Below the pieces are notes generated by a model. The model made no database searches. It saw nothing but the letters and a program-made list of their open reading frames with translations, and had not been told where the DNA came from. From contig NZ_CP096203.1 of the NCBI RefSeq assembly GCF_023195755.1, positions 3,596,001 to 3,660,000 of the forward strand: a stretch of DNA of 64,000 nucleotides. Direction: 5' to 3'. The translations under genes were made by a program, and so were the position numbers. The DNA comes from Chryseobacterium nepalense (lineage in GTDB: Bacteria; Bacteroidota; Bacteroidia; Flavobacteriales; Weeksellaceae). Below, one piece after another: positions 1 to 8,285 of the stretch (positions are counted from its first letter, which is position 1; each line of letters opens with the position of its first letter).

Positions 1-548
1 ATGCCGGAACAAGGGAAATACCTTTCTCAAGAGAATTGTATATCGAGCGTGAAGATTTCAAGGAAGAAGCCAATAATAAATTCTTCAGACTGAAACTGGG
101 TGGAGAAGTCCGCTTAAAATCTGCTTACATCATTAAAGGGGAAAGAGTGGAAAAAGACGAAAACGGAAATATTACAACCATCTACGCAACTTACGACGAA
201 AAGTCCAAGTCAGGCAGCGGAACGGAAGAAAGTTTAAGAAAAGTAAAAGGAACCATTCACTGGGTTTCTGCAAAACACGCGATTCCTGTGGAAGTCAGAA
301 ATTACGATAAACTCTTTACGGTGGAGCAGCCTGATGCAGAAAAGGATGTGGATTTCCTTAATTTCATCAATCCCGAATCCGTAACCGTTGTGAAAGGATT
401 TGCAGAACCAAGCCTTAGAGATGTTGAAGTGGGAGCACCGCTTCAATTCCAAAGAATTGGCTACTTCACAAAAGATCAGGATTCTACCGAAGACAATTTG
501 GTCTTCAACAGAACTGTGACTTTAAAAGACTCTTATAAGCCGGAGTAA
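1..548 (+). CDS. glnS: Glutaminyl-tRNA synthetase, C-terminal part (5' truncated by window edge)
   Basis: This is the 3' part of the enzyme that charges tRNA-Gln with glutamine in the cytoplasm. The reading frame is open from base 3, so the gene enters from the left; the TTG at 36 is an internal leucine codon, not a start. The visible ~181 residues are the anticodon-binding beta-barrel domain of class I GlnRS. They show RELYIERxDF, the stretch LGGEVRLKSAYIIKGERVEKD, KGTIHWVSAKHAIPVEVR, INPESVTVVKGFAEPSL and a terminal FNRTVTLKDS, all very close to E. coli GlnS. A hairpin terminator follows directly. The catalytic domain lies outside the window. Confidence 0.95.
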   Translation, partial: AGTREIPFSRELYIEREDFKEEANNKFFRLKLGGEVRLKSAYIIKGERVEKDENGNITTIYATYDEKSKSGSGTEESLRKVKGTIHWVSAKHAIPVEVRNYDKLFTVEQPDAEKDVDFLNFINPESVTVVKGFAEPSLRDVEVGAPLQFQRIGYFTKDQDSTEDNLVFNRTVTLKDSYKPE

Positions 549-574
549 TAATTTATTTATACCAATATAAATGA

Positions 575-608
575 AACAGGGCTTAATTTTTTAAGTCCTG
601 TTTTTTTT
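575..608 (+). terminator. Intrinsic terminator after glnS
   Basis: A 12-bp stem (AACAGGGCTTAA pairing with TTAAGTCCTGTT, one G-T wobble) has a tight loop and is followed by a run of eight T. It lies 26 bases past the glnS stop. Confidence 0.85.
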
Positions 609-696
609 GTTTAAACAGATGATAATAGTAAAGAAAAGAGTCCCGAAGGGACGATATAAACCAAAATAGGATAAAGTCCTATTAAAATATAAAATC

Positions 697-1923
697 ATGA
701 AACTTATATATTTATATACCAACTCATTCAAAGGGCTTTCCAAAGAAAGCTGGATGCTGGCGCTGGTGATGCTCATCAACCGGGCCGGTTCCATGGTACT
801 TCCTTTTTTGGGAGTATATATGACCAATCATTTGCATTTCAGCATAGAAAATACCGGAATTGTGCTGAGCTTTTTCGGGATTGGTTCCGTTATAGGCTCC
901 TGGCTTGGCGGATTTATTACCGATAAGATTGGGGAATATAAAGTACAGTCTTTCAGTTTACTGCTGAGTGTCCCCTTATTCTGCCTGATTCCTGTTTTCA
1001 AGACAGAAGTTGGGGTTGCAGCTATTATTTTGATTCAGAGTATTGTAAGCGACGCTTTTCGGCCGGCCAACTCCGTTGCCATCACCAAATATGCAAAACC
1101 CGAAAACATAACGCGGGCATTTTCATTAAACCGGATGGCGGTCAATTTAGGGTTTTCCATTGGTCCTGCTTTGGGTGGAATTTTATCAGCGATTTCTTAC
1201 GAGTTTCTCTTCTTTGCGAATGCGTTTACAGCTTTATCAGCCGGAATTCTGTACATTGTTTTTTTTAAAAAACGAAATAAACTTGCCAGACTGAAAGCCA
1301 AAAAAATAAAAGAAGTGATTGAAATTAAAAAAGACCGCTCGCCGTACCGCGACAGTAAATTTTTACTATACTGTTTCTTCTGCATGCTCTTTTCCATCTG
1401 CTTTTTCCAGTTGTTCAGTACTTTGACTATCTTTTATAAAGACACGGCTCATCTCAGTCAGCAGAGTATCGGTTACATTCTTGGCTATAGCGGATTTCTT
1501 GTGGTTCTGCTGGAAATGGGACTCGTTCAGGTGGCGGAAAAGTATTTCAGTCTTGCGGTGACCATGTTTCTGGGAACTTTTATCTGTGGACTTTCCTATG
1601 CAATGCTGGGTTTTGATCACGGGATGCTTACTCTTGTCCTTTCAATGAGTTTGCTGTGTGTTGGTGAAATCTGGGCGCTGCCTTTTATGGTAACCATTAC
1701 GGCATTGCGGTCCGGTAAAAACAACAAAGGTGCTTACATGGGACTGAACGGAATATCATTCTCCATCGCATTTATCATAACCCCATATCTTGGAACTTTA
1801 ATAGCAGAAAAGCTCGGCTTTACAACATTGTGGATGGGGACCGGAATTTTAGCAACAGCGATTGCCATTGCATTTTATTTCATTGTTCCTTGGATGATTG
1901 GCGACAGAAAACACGCTGAATAA
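697..1923 (+). CDS. MFS transporter, MdtH/drug-efflux-like
   Basis: A 408-aa inner-membrane protein with about 12 hydrophobic segments in two halves. They are separated by a charged cytoplasmic loop near residues 190-215 (KKRNKLARLKAKKIKEV). The major-facilitator loop 2-3 signature is visible as GGFITDKIGEYKV around residue 70, and the fourth/fifth-segment region has NRMAVNLGFSIGPALGG, typical of drug:H+ antiporters. The substrate cannot be told from sequence. It stands alone between the glnS terminator and a long palindrome. An ATG start with an N-terminus running straight into the first membrane helix fits the family. No clear promoter box or Shine-Dalgarno sequence was found. Confidence 0.85.
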   Translation: MKLIYLYTNSFKGLSKESWMLALVMLINRAGSMVLPFLGVYMTNHLHFSIENTGIVLSFFGIGSVIGSWLGGFITDKIGEYKVQSFSLLLSVPLFCLIPVFKTEVGVAAIILIQSIVSDAFRPANSVAITKYAKPENITRAFSLNRMAVNLGFSIGPALGGILSAISYEFLFFANAFTALSAGILYIVFFKKRNKLARLKAKKIKEVIEIKKDRSPYRDSKFLLYCFFCMLFSICFFQLFSTLTIFYKDTAHLSQQSIGYILGYSGFLVVLLEMGLVQVAEKYFSLAVTMFLGTFICGLSYAMLGFDHGMLTLVLSMSLLCVGEIWALPFMVTITALRSGKNNKGAYMGLNGISFSIAFIITPYLGTLIAEKLGFTTLWMGTGILATAIAIAFYFIVPWMIGDRKHAE

Positions 1924-1951
1924 TTTTGGGCGTGTCCCTCATTCCAAAGCT

Positions 1952-1983
1952 AAACCTCATAGGTTTAAAAACCTATGAGGTTT
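1952..1983. terminator. Perfect 15-bp palindrome after the MFS gene, likely terminator
   Basis: The arms AAACCTCATAGGTTT (1952-1966) and AAACCTATGAGGTTT (1969-1983) are exact reverse complements with a 2-base loop. There is no long T run after it, so it may be a repeat-element hairpin rather than a classical terminator. Confidence 0.55.
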
Positions 1984-1994
1984 CCTCTACAAAT

Positions 1995-2097
1995 TCGGGT
2001 CGGGCTGCTTTGGGGTCCGCTTCGCTTCCGTACTCGCTCGTTCCTCACTCGCACCGGCTCCTGCGTCGCCGCCCGCCGCATCCCTCACGCGAGAAGT
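1995..2097. repeat. GC-rich intergenic element, REP-like
   Basis: About 100 bases of markedly higher G+C than the neighbours begin at CGGGTCGGGCTGC and end near CATCCCTCACGCGAG. It contains the related units CGCTTCGCTTCCG, CGCTCGTTCCTC and ACTCGCACCGG. Its composition, the lack of codon structure and the flanking palindromes suggest a dispersed repeat or a structured RNA segment. Only one copy is in this window. Confidence 0.45.
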
Positions 2098-2105
2098 CAT
2101 ATCAA

Positions 2106-2139
2106 AAAAGCTTGTCAAAATACAAATTGACAGGCTTTT
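2106..2139. terminator. Hairpin with T-rich flanks
   Basis: The 13-bp arms AAAAGCTTGTCAA (2106-2118) and TTGACAGGCTTTT (2127-2139) pair with one wobble. Read on the minus strand the hairpin is followed by a T run, so it would work best as a minus-strand terminator. Confidence 0.5.
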
Positions 2140-2394
2140 ATAAAAAAAACATGAATATATTTCAATGAATTAATTTCAAATATTAGTACAGCTTCTTATT
2201 CTGTAAAAATCTCAACAATATCTAAATTCACAATAATTAACATTAAGAAATCTAGGCTAAGAAGAATTAAGAAAATACATTAATTAAATAATCTGCGTAA
2301 ATCCGTGAAATCAGCGGGAAATGCTTCGCAACGTAATTAATAAAATTTTAAAAGTATTAGAATAAAAAGAACAATTTTTGCTTACAATTAGACA

Positions 2395-4425
2395 ATGAAA
2401 AAAGTCTACATTCTTCTACCCATCATTTCTACAACTTTCCTATCGGCGCAGAAAAGAGACTCTGCACAATTGATCTCAGAAGTACAGATTGATGCGTACA
2501 AAAAGCCGACAGCTTTTATTTCTTCCACCAAATCAGTGTCTGTCGTTTCACAAAATCTGCTCAACCAGAATCCCCCAGAAAGAATGCTGGAATCCATCAA
2601 CCAGATCTCCGGTGCAAGGATGGAAGAACGTTCCCCCGGAAGTTATAGGATTTCACTTCGAGGAAGTACCCTTCGTTCGCCTTTTGGAGTGCGGAATGTA
2701 AAGGTATATCTTGACGATTTTATCCTTTCGGATGCTTCGGGCAATACTTATTTTAATATAATTTCTCCCGAACTCATCAACAGAATGGAAATTTATAAAG
2801 GTCCGGAAAGCGGCGATTACGGTGCCGTCACAGGCGGAACCGTACTGCTGAAAACATCAGATTCTGAAAAGATGTCAGCTAATCTCGCAACAGGAAGTTA
2901 CGGAACATTTAACCAGAGCTTTAATCTTTCCAGGCAACTGGGAAAACATTTTGTTGAAATTTTTCAGAATTATTATCAGACAGATTCCTACCGCGAACAG
3001 TCTAAAGTTGTACGAAAACAGATATTCCTGAAAGATCATTTTCAATATGCACAGAACGGCTCGCTGAAGGCTATGATTCTGTATGCTGATCTTGATTACC
3101 AGACGCCCGGTGGACTTACTCTTGAGCAGATGCAGATGAATCGGAAACAGGCAAGACCTGCAACCAAAACACTTCCCGGTGCGGCAGATCAGGATGCAGG
3201 AATTCGTAATAAGATGATTTTGGCAGGACTTTCAAACGAGTATAGTTTTAATAGGAATTTTTCACATTTCATTCTTGTTCAGGGATCTTACGTAGATTTT
3301 GAAAATCCATTTATTACCAATTTCGAAAATCGTTTCGAGAAAAATTTTGCTCTGCGTACTCATTTCAATTATGAAAGAAACTGGGAACATATTTCATTGG
3401 CATATCGCTTTGGATTTGAAGGAGGAATCAATGATATTATCGTGAAAAACTACGATAACAACAGAGGAATTCAGGGTAATCCGCAGAATTTTGACAAGAT
3501 TAAAAACACTTCAGGATTTTATTTTATTTCCCAAAAATTAAATATTGATGAAAAACTTTTTACGGATATTTCTTTAAGTCTGAATTCAAACTCTTACGAT
3601 TGGGAAAGGTCTTTTCCGGATGTCGGGCAGGGAAAAGTAAGCTTTAAAAACCAGTGGCTGCCCAATTTTGGACTGAGTTATCTTCTGGCTAAAGGTTTTT
3701 CAGTACGCGCAAAAGTAGGGAAGGGCAATTCGGCACCGACGAATGAGGAGATACGTGCATCAGATCAGCAGTTTAATGCAGATCTCAAACCGGAATATGG
3801 TTGGAATAAAGAATTCGGAATCCGAAAACAGTTTGGAAATGCAGTTTTTGTGGAGGGAAGTTATTTTGATTTCAGGATGAAAGATGCCATTGTCAGACGT
3901 CAGAATGATGCTGGTCAGGAATTTTTTGTTAATTCCGGGGAAACTGTTCAGAAAGGTTTGGAACTCTTGATAGAATCTAAAAATTTTAACCTTAAAAATA
4001 ATATTTTCAGCTTTTTGAAATTCAGAATGTCGGGAAGTTTTTACCGGTTCACCTTTGAAAATTACCGCCAGAACGATGCAGATTATTCAGGAAATGATCT
4101 CACCGGTGTTCCACGGACGACTGTAAACAGTCTGCTGAACTTTGTTTTGTTTAAAAAACTTGCTGTAGATTATTCACATTTTTACACCTCAAAAATCCCA
4201 CTGAACGATGCCAATTCCGTATGGTCAGAACCCAGTCTTGTGGGAAATATCCAGTTCAGATTTCCTTTTGAGCTTGAAAGGACAAGACTAAATTTGTTCC
4301 TGCAGATACAGAATCTTTATAATGAAGATTATGTTTCCGGCTTTGATATCAATGCTTTCGGGAATCGCTATTATAATCCCGCTGCTAAAAGGAATTTTGT
4401 TCTTGGTGCAAAGATTGATTTTTAA
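2395..4425 (+). CDS. TonB-dependent outer-membrane receptor
   Basis: A 676-aa outer-membrane active-transport protein. Residues 1-19 are a signal peptide ending LSAQ. A TonB-box-like stretch follows (ISEVQIDAY), then a plug domain at about 45-150 with the usual RISLRGSTLRSPFGVR, VKVYLDDF and RMEIYKGPESGDYGAVTGG motifs. The rest is a 22-strand-type beta-barrel ending in a terminal Phe (VLGAKIDF). There is no CarboxypepD-like N-terminal domain and no SusD partner, so it belongs to the short siderophore/cofactor-type receptors rather than the SusC glycan type. The ligand is not evident. No riboswitch or Fur-like site was recognised upstream. Confidence 0.88.
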   Translation: MKKVYILLPIISTTFLSAQKRDSAQLISEVQIDAYKKPTAFISSTKSVSVVSQNLLNQNPPERMLESINQISGARMEERSPGSYRISLRGSTLRSPFGVRNVKVYLDDFILSDASGNTYFNIISPELINRMEIYKGPESGDYGAVTGGTVLLKTSDSEKMSANLATGSYGTFNQSFNLSRQLGKHFVEIFQNYYQTDSYREQSKVVRKQIFLKDHFQYAQNGSLKAMILYADLDYQTPGGLTLEQMQMNRKQARPATKTLPGAADQDAGIRNKMILAGLSNEYSFNRNFSHFILVQGSYVDFENPFITNFENRFEKNFALRTHFNYERNWEHISLAYRFGFEGGINDIIVKNYDNNRGIQGNPQNFDKIKNTSGFYFISQKLNIDEKLFTDISLSLNSNSYDWERSFPDVGQGKVSFKNQWLPNFGLSYLLAKGFSVRAKVGKGNSAPTNEEIRASDQQFNADLKPEYGWNKEFGIRKQFGNAVFVEGSYFDFRMKDAIVRRQNDAGQEFFVNSGETVQKGLELLIESKNFNLKNNIFSFLKFRMSGSFYRFTFENYRQNDADYSGNDLTGVPRTTVNSLLNFVLFKKLAVDYSHFYTSKIPLNDANSVWSEPSLVGNIQFRFPFELERTRLNLFLQIQNLYNEDYVSGFDINAFGNRYYNPAAKRNFVLGAKIDF

Positions 4426-4468
4426 GTAATTGCGAACGAGTGCTGGAATTCTTACCATGAATTGCCTA

Positions 4469-5431
4469 TTACTTTGAAAGAATATGCTGAACAATCATTT
4501 CCGCATGAATTCTGGAATTTTCAATAAACCAGAGATGGGTATCTTTTCCTCCGCATACAACCCCGGCAAGATATAACTTCGGAATGTTGGTTTCCATTGT
4601 TTCATTATTGTACAAAGGGTTGAGACATTCTCCCTGTAGTTCAATTCCTGAATTTCTGAGGAAGTCGAAGTCGGGAAGATAGCCTGTCATCGCCAGCACA
4701 AAATCATTTTCGATTTCATGAATTTCACCTTTTTCATTTTTAAAAATGACTGTTTTTTCCTTAATTTCAAGAAGTTCTGCATTAAAATGAGCGCTAATAC
4801 TTCCTTCTGCAATTCTGTTTTCAATATCTGGTTTTACCCAATATTTTACACTCTTGGAAATTTCAGAATGACGGATAATCATTGTCACTTCTGCTCCTTT
4901 TCTGTAAGTTTCCAGGGCTGCATCAACCGCAGAATTACTGGAGCCTACAACAACGATTTTCTGTTTCGCGTATGGATAAGGTTCGGTATAATAATGTTTT
5001 ACTTTAGGAAGATCTTCTCCCGGAATATTCATCAGATTCGGAATATCATAGAAGCCGGTTGATATGATTACATTTTTTGCAGAATATTTTCCTTTGGTAG
5101 TTTCAACAACGAAGATTTCATTTTCTTTGGAAACTTTTTCTACCTTTTCATACAGATTGATATTGACATTCCGTTGTCTTGTAATTCCCTGGTAATATTC
5201 CAAAGCTTCCTGCCTTCCGGGTTTCGGAGCAGTAGAAATGAATGGGATTCCATCGATTTCAAGTTTTTCTGCGGTAGAAAAGAAACGCATATACAAAGGA
5301 TAATTGTATAAAGAATTAACAATCGTTCCTTTTTCGATAATGAGATAGCTTAAATTATTTTTCTGTGCTTCCAGAGCGCAATTCAGTCCGATCGGCCCAC
5401 CTCCAATGATAAGAATATCCAACGTTTCCAT
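4469..5431 (-). CDS. ypdA: YpdA-family FAD/NAD(P) oxidoreductase (putative bacillithiol disulfide reductase)
   Basis: A 320-aa two-dinucleotide-binding flavoprotein. The FAD motif GGGPIG is at residues 10-15 and the NADPH motif VVGSSNSAVD at 161-170; a C-terminal MTGYLPDFDFL region closes the FAD site. The CxxC redox pair of thioredoxin reductases is absent. That is the hallmark of the YpdA group, which is linked in other bacteria to reducing oxidised bacillithiol. The physiological disulfide in this organism is inferred, not shown. The gene converges on the TonB receptor. A TAATTTTG promoter box ends 4 bases before the ATG, suggesting a leaderless transcript. Confidence 0.85.
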   Translation of the reverse strand: METLDILIIGGGPIGLNCALEAQKNNLSYLIIEKGTIVNSLYNYPLYMRFFSTAEKLEIDGIPFISTAPKPGRQEALEYYQGITRQRNVNINLYEKVEKVSKENEIFVVETTKGKYSAKNVIISTGFYDIPNLMNIPGEDLPKVKHYYTEPYPYAKQKIVVVGSSNSAVDAALETYRKGAEVTMIIRHSEISKSVKYWVKPDIENRIAEGSISAHFNAELLEIKEKTVIFKNEKGEIHEIENDFVLAMTGYLPDFDFLRNSGIELQGECLNPLYNNETMETNIPKLYLAGVVCGGKDTHLWFIENSRIHAEMIVQHILSK

Positions 5432-5435
5432 TTCA

Positions 5436-5443
5436 CAAAATTA
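5436..5443 (-). promoter_or_regulatory. -7 box TAATTTTG abutting the ypdA start
   Basis: It matches the Bacteroidota -7 consensus TAnnTTTG exactly. Only 4 bases separate it from the ATG at 5431, so the expected transcription start falls on or next to the start codon. Confidence 0.55.
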
Positions 5444-5582
5444 CAAAAAACAAGCCACGTAAGTATTTTAACAGTCTTCAAAAATAATAATCTTGATAAT
5501 TTAGATCTATCCTGCAAATCTCATAAAATAGACAATAAATGTGGTATCGTTTTTGGTGAATTTAGCCAATACTCTTAAAATC

Positions 5583-6227
5583 ATGAGAAAAATAATGTTT
5601 TCGATTATCATTTTTGGTGTCGTTGCTTGTAAAAAAAATCCTGAAAAATTTGTCAATGATCGTCCTGATTCTGTTACTAATATTGATGATAATCAACAAG
5701 ATAAAAGTATTGTCAATACATCGTTAAACAAAGAAGAATCTCTTAAAAAACTGAATGAAGGTATTATTCAGGCATTAAAAGATAAAAATTATCAAAGATT
5801 AGCAGCATATATTCATCCTCAGAAAGGAGTGCGGTTTTCCATGTATGCATTTGTAAATCCCGAACAGGATAAGAAGTTTTCAAAATCTGATTTTGAAAAA
5901 TATCTTCCTTCCAAAACAATTTTCACCTGGGGAGCACTGGACGGAAGTGGTGATCTGTATAAAGCTACAATCAGTGATTATTTAAGGAAATGGGTATATT
6001 CAGAAGATTTTGCAGCAGGCCAGGTTTCATTAAATGAATTTCAGGGCAGCGGAAACTCACTGAATAATCTAAAAAAAATTTATCCAAAAGCGGATTTCAC
6101 GGAAAATTTTCTCAAAGGTTCCGATGCCAATAGCGGTATGGACTGGAAATGTCTTCGTCTTGTTTTTGAAGAATTTCAAGGGAAATATTATCTTGTGGCG
6201 GTTATTAATGACCAGTGGACGATCTAA
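5583..6227 (+). CDS. Putative lipoprotein of unknown function
   Basis: A 214-aa protein from the ATG at 5583. A GTG at 5541 would add 14 residues ahead of the signal sequence and is less likely. Residues 1-16 form an SPII signal with lipobox GVVAC (Cys16), followed by KKNPEKF. The mature part is charged and soluble-looking, with a Lys/Asn-rich linker (about 20-50) and a compact domain containing IHPQKGVRFSMYAFV and TWGALDGSGD. These resemble small Bacteroidota lipoproteins of unknown role. It stands alone between divergent ypdA and a repeat-bearing spacer. Function not recognised. Confidence 0.75.
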   Translation: MRKIMFSIIIFGVVACKKNPEKFVNDRPDSVTNIDDNQQDKSIVNTSLNKEESLKKLNEGIIQALKDKNYQRLAAYIHPQKGVRFSMYAFVNPEQDKKFSKSDFEKYLPSKTIFTWGALDGSGDLYKATISDYLRKWVYSEDFAAGQVSLNEFQGSGNSLNNLKKIYPKADFTENFLKGSDANSGMDWKCLRLVFEEFQGKYYLVAVINDQWTI

Positions 6228-6239
6228 ATGATTACTTTT

Positions 6240-6322
6240 AAGCACTGCAGGCCCAGTGTGACAAAGCTAATTCTAAAGTTATGCATTATCACGCTGAGCT
6301 TGTCGAAGCCTCATAATTAAAT
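6240..6322. repeat. Dispersed intergenic repeat (CACGCTGAGCTTGTCGAAG type)
   Basis: This spacer contains CCCAGTGTGACAAAGC followed by CACGCTGAGCTTGTCGAAGC. From memory this is the motif of a very common non-coding flavobacterial repeat. It sits between convergent genes, where such elements usually lie. There is only one copy in the window, so the family assignment rests on recall. Confidence 0.5.
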
Positions 6323-6371
6323 AATAATCTCTGGCTCAACTTTGATCTTATCCTTAACCTTTAGTAATTTC

Positions 6372-7682
6372 TTACTCTAAAATTTCGGACAGCCTCTTCG
6401 TAAGATTTCTTCTGGAAAACTGCTCAATATTTGTTGTATTTTCAGCAGAATACCCATTTTTCCAAAGGTCAAACTTCTCTAAAATAAACTCTTTGATCGT
6501 ATCGGAATTCTGGTAGCTGAAATGCTTTCCCGCCTGGGTTTCATTTAATATTCTTGAAACATCGGCATCATCCGGTCCAAAAGAAATAATCTGTTTTCCG
6601 GTTGCAAGATATTCGAAAATTTTTCCCGGAATAATACCTTTGGAAGATTTGTTCGGAAAATTGGTAATCAATAGAATATCGGAGGTCTGCATTTCTTCAA
6701 TTGCTTTATCGTGCGACAAATAGCCAAGATTCAGGATGTGATTTTTTAAGGCCGAATTTTCTAAATCTGCTAAAATTTTATCATCAATTCTTCCTGCAAA
6801 TTTCAAGACAAAACTTTCAGCAAAATCTGCATTCTGACGTATAAGATCATTAAGTGCTTTCCAGAGGTTTTCCGGATTTCTGAGCTGTTCGAGTACACCG
6901 ATATAACTCAATGTGAAAGTTGAAGTGTTTGAGGGTCGGGACGTTTTAGAGTTTGAGCTTATTGTTGGGGAATCGGTTTCATCAAATCCATTCGTAATAC
7001 AAAAAGAATTGGCCCCGTTTTTCCTGAAATTTTCTGCGTCGGTATAACTGGTAGCCAGAGTAATATCAGCATTTCTGAAGACTTCGCTTTCCATTTGGCG
7101 ATGCTTCCTGTCCGAACTTTTGGTTAATTTCAGATGTTTGTAATAGGAAATTTCTGTCCAGGGATCTCTGAAATCGGCAATCCATTTTAGGTGAGGAAGC
7201 TTTTTTTTGAGGTTTAAACCAATCAGGTGTAAAGAATGCGGCGGTCCCGACGTTACAACGACATCTATTTTGTTTTCTTTTAAATAGTGTTCTAAAAATT
7301 TTACGGAAGGTTTCACCCAGAAAACTCTCGCATCAGGAATGAAAAAATTACCTCTCACCCAGATCGAAAGCCTGGATTTCCAGCTCTGGTTTTTGCCAAC
7401 GTCAAATTGCCCGGCTTTGAACTTTTTATTGCTTTTGTTAAGTTTTTCGGCGAGCTGATAAGGCTCCCAGATTTTTGTCTGTACGATTTCCAGATCTTTC
7501 GGAACATCTTTTATAAGGCTGTCATCCAGCAAAGGATAACTCGGGTTTTCGGGGGTATAGACAATTGGTTTCCAACCGAATTCAGGGAGATATTTTGCAA
7601 ACTTCAGCCACCTCTGAACACCGGGCCCTCCCGCCGGCGGCCAGTAATAGGTGATGATGAGTATTTTTTTCGGAGAGTTCAT
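6372..7682 (-). CDS. Glycosyltransferase, GT4-like (GT-B fold)
   Basis: A 436-aa protein predicted to transfer an activated sugar in surface-glycan synthesis. The N-terminal GT-B domain starts with KKILIITYYWPPAGGPGVQRW, continues through SGPPHSLHLIGL and IADFRDPWTE, and the C-terminal domain has SYIGVLEQLRNP and the donor-site-like PGKIFEYLATGK near 360. The donor and acceptor are not evident. Residues ~240-256 form a Ser/Thr-rich insert (SPTISSNSKTSRPSNTS). Its DNA, on the plus strand, is made of GAGTTTGAG/GTTTGAGGG-like units, unlike the rest of the gene. There are no clear neighbours in a pathway. Confidence 0.82.
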   Translation of the reverse strand: MNSPKKILIITYYWPPAGGPGVQRWLKFAKYLPEFGWKPIVYTPENPSYPLLDDSLIKDVPKDLEIVQTKIWEPYQLAEKLNKSNKKFKAGQFDVGKNQSWKSRLSIWVRGNFFIPDARVFWVKPSVKFLEHYLKENKIDVVVTSGPPHSLHLIGLNLKKKLPHLKWIADFRDPWTEISYYKHLKLTKSSDRKHRQMESEVFRNADITLATSYTDAENFRKNGANSFCITNGFDETDSPTISSNSKTSRPSNTSTFTLSYIGVLEQLRNPENLWKALNDLIRQNADFAESFVLKFAGRIDDKILADLENSALKNHILNLGYLSHDKAIEEMQTSDILLITNFPNKSSKGIIPGKIFEYLATGKQIISFGPDDADVSRILNETQAGKHFSYQNSDTIKEFILEKFDLWKNGYSAENTTNIEQFSRRNLTKRLSEILE

Positions 7683-7689
7683 TTATAAT

Positions 7690-7830
7690 TATTTTTAACC
7701 GCAAAAGATGCAAAAGATGCTTGTTGTTTTAGTGTTCAAAGAGAGCAAAACTCAAAGAATACATTTTGCAAACTTTTGAATAAACTTTTCAATATTATCT
7801 TCTTTTGTTTCTTTTGCGGTTAAATGATAT
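7690..7830. repeat. Inverted-repeat element upstream of the glycosyltransferase
   Basis: TAACCGCAAAAGATGCAAAAG (7697 onward) faces CTTTTGCGGTTAAATG (from about 7810), giving an 11-12 bp inverted pair that encloses about 100 AT-rich bases with internal AAAGAG/AAAGAA units. It has no coding potential. This is the AACCGCAAAG-type spacer repeat seen in flavobacteria. Confidence 0.5.
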
Positions 7831-7860
7831 ATTATTTTTTAGTCATATTGATCAAAGTAC

Positions 7861-8250
7861 CTATTTATAAATGTTTCCTGACCAAAATGATAAAATATTT
7901 TTAACATTAAAATTTACAAGAATTCCTTTTGGAGCTTTTAATAAATTGATGTAATTTATAACCTGAGCTTTATGGATTTCCAAGATAGATGATACGGATT
8001 TTATTTCCAGAACAATTAAATCTTCAATTAAAAAATCGCATTTAAAATCACAATTTAAATTTTCATTTTTGTAAACCACAGGAATTTGAAATTCAGATTT
8101 GTATTCAATATTTCTTAATTTAAATTCCTTTACCAAAGCTCTATGATACACAATTTCTGCCAGTCCTGCACCCAAGATCTTATGAACCTCAATGCAGGCT
8201 CCGTTAATTCTATAGGTAAGATCGGTTATGTACTTTTGGGTAATCATCAA
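7861..8250 (-). CDS. GxxExxY family protein (PD-(D/E)XK-like)
   Basis: A 129-aa protein. It carries the family-defining GLAEIVY (GxxExxY) at about 29-35 preceded by CIEVHKILGAG, then VYKNENLNCDFKCDFLIED and VLEIKSV. These give the D...ExK spacing of a PD-(D/E)XK nuclease fold. Family members are scattered through Bacteroidota and other genomes as orphan genes; their role is unknown and nuclease activity is only suggested by fold. Here it sits between a repeat-rich spacer and yfhO, reading the same way as both neighbours. Confidence 0.85.
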   Translation of the reverse strand: MMITQKYITDLTYRINGACIEVHKILGAGLAEIVYHRALVKEFKLRNIEYKSEFQIPVVYKNENLNCDFKCDFLIEDLIVLEIKSVSSILEIHKAQVINYINLLKAPKGILVNFNVKNILSFWSGNIYK

Positions 8251-8285
8251 TATACAGCTTTTTCAGAATTTAAACCTCTAAAATA

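Larger units (their letters stand above)
1924..2394. other. 471-bp intergenic region with palindromes and a GC-rich island
   Basis: There is no convincing gene here. From left to right it holds a perfect 15-bp palindrome (1952-1983), a GC-rich tract of about 100 bases (about 1995-2097) rich in CGCT/CGTT/CCTC units that stands out sharply from the AT-rich surroundings, a second hairpin (2106-2139), and a degenerate copy of a CTGCGTAAATCCGTG...GCGGGAAA unit (2291-2320) resembling a second copy near 33260. An 80-codon open frame across the GC tract translates to low-complexity Ser/Arg/Pro sequence and is not believed. Confidence 0.7.

Noticed and set aside
1926..2168. 80-codon plus-strand open frame across the GC-rich spacer
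   Set aside because: Its translation is low-complexity Ser/Arg/Pro with no domain, it lies over two hairpins, and it has no promoter.
2395..4425. TonB receptor as the target of the B12 riboswitch (BtuB)
   Set aside because: The riboswitch is 29 kb away and reads on the other strand toward a thioesterase; nothing in the receptor points to cobalamin.
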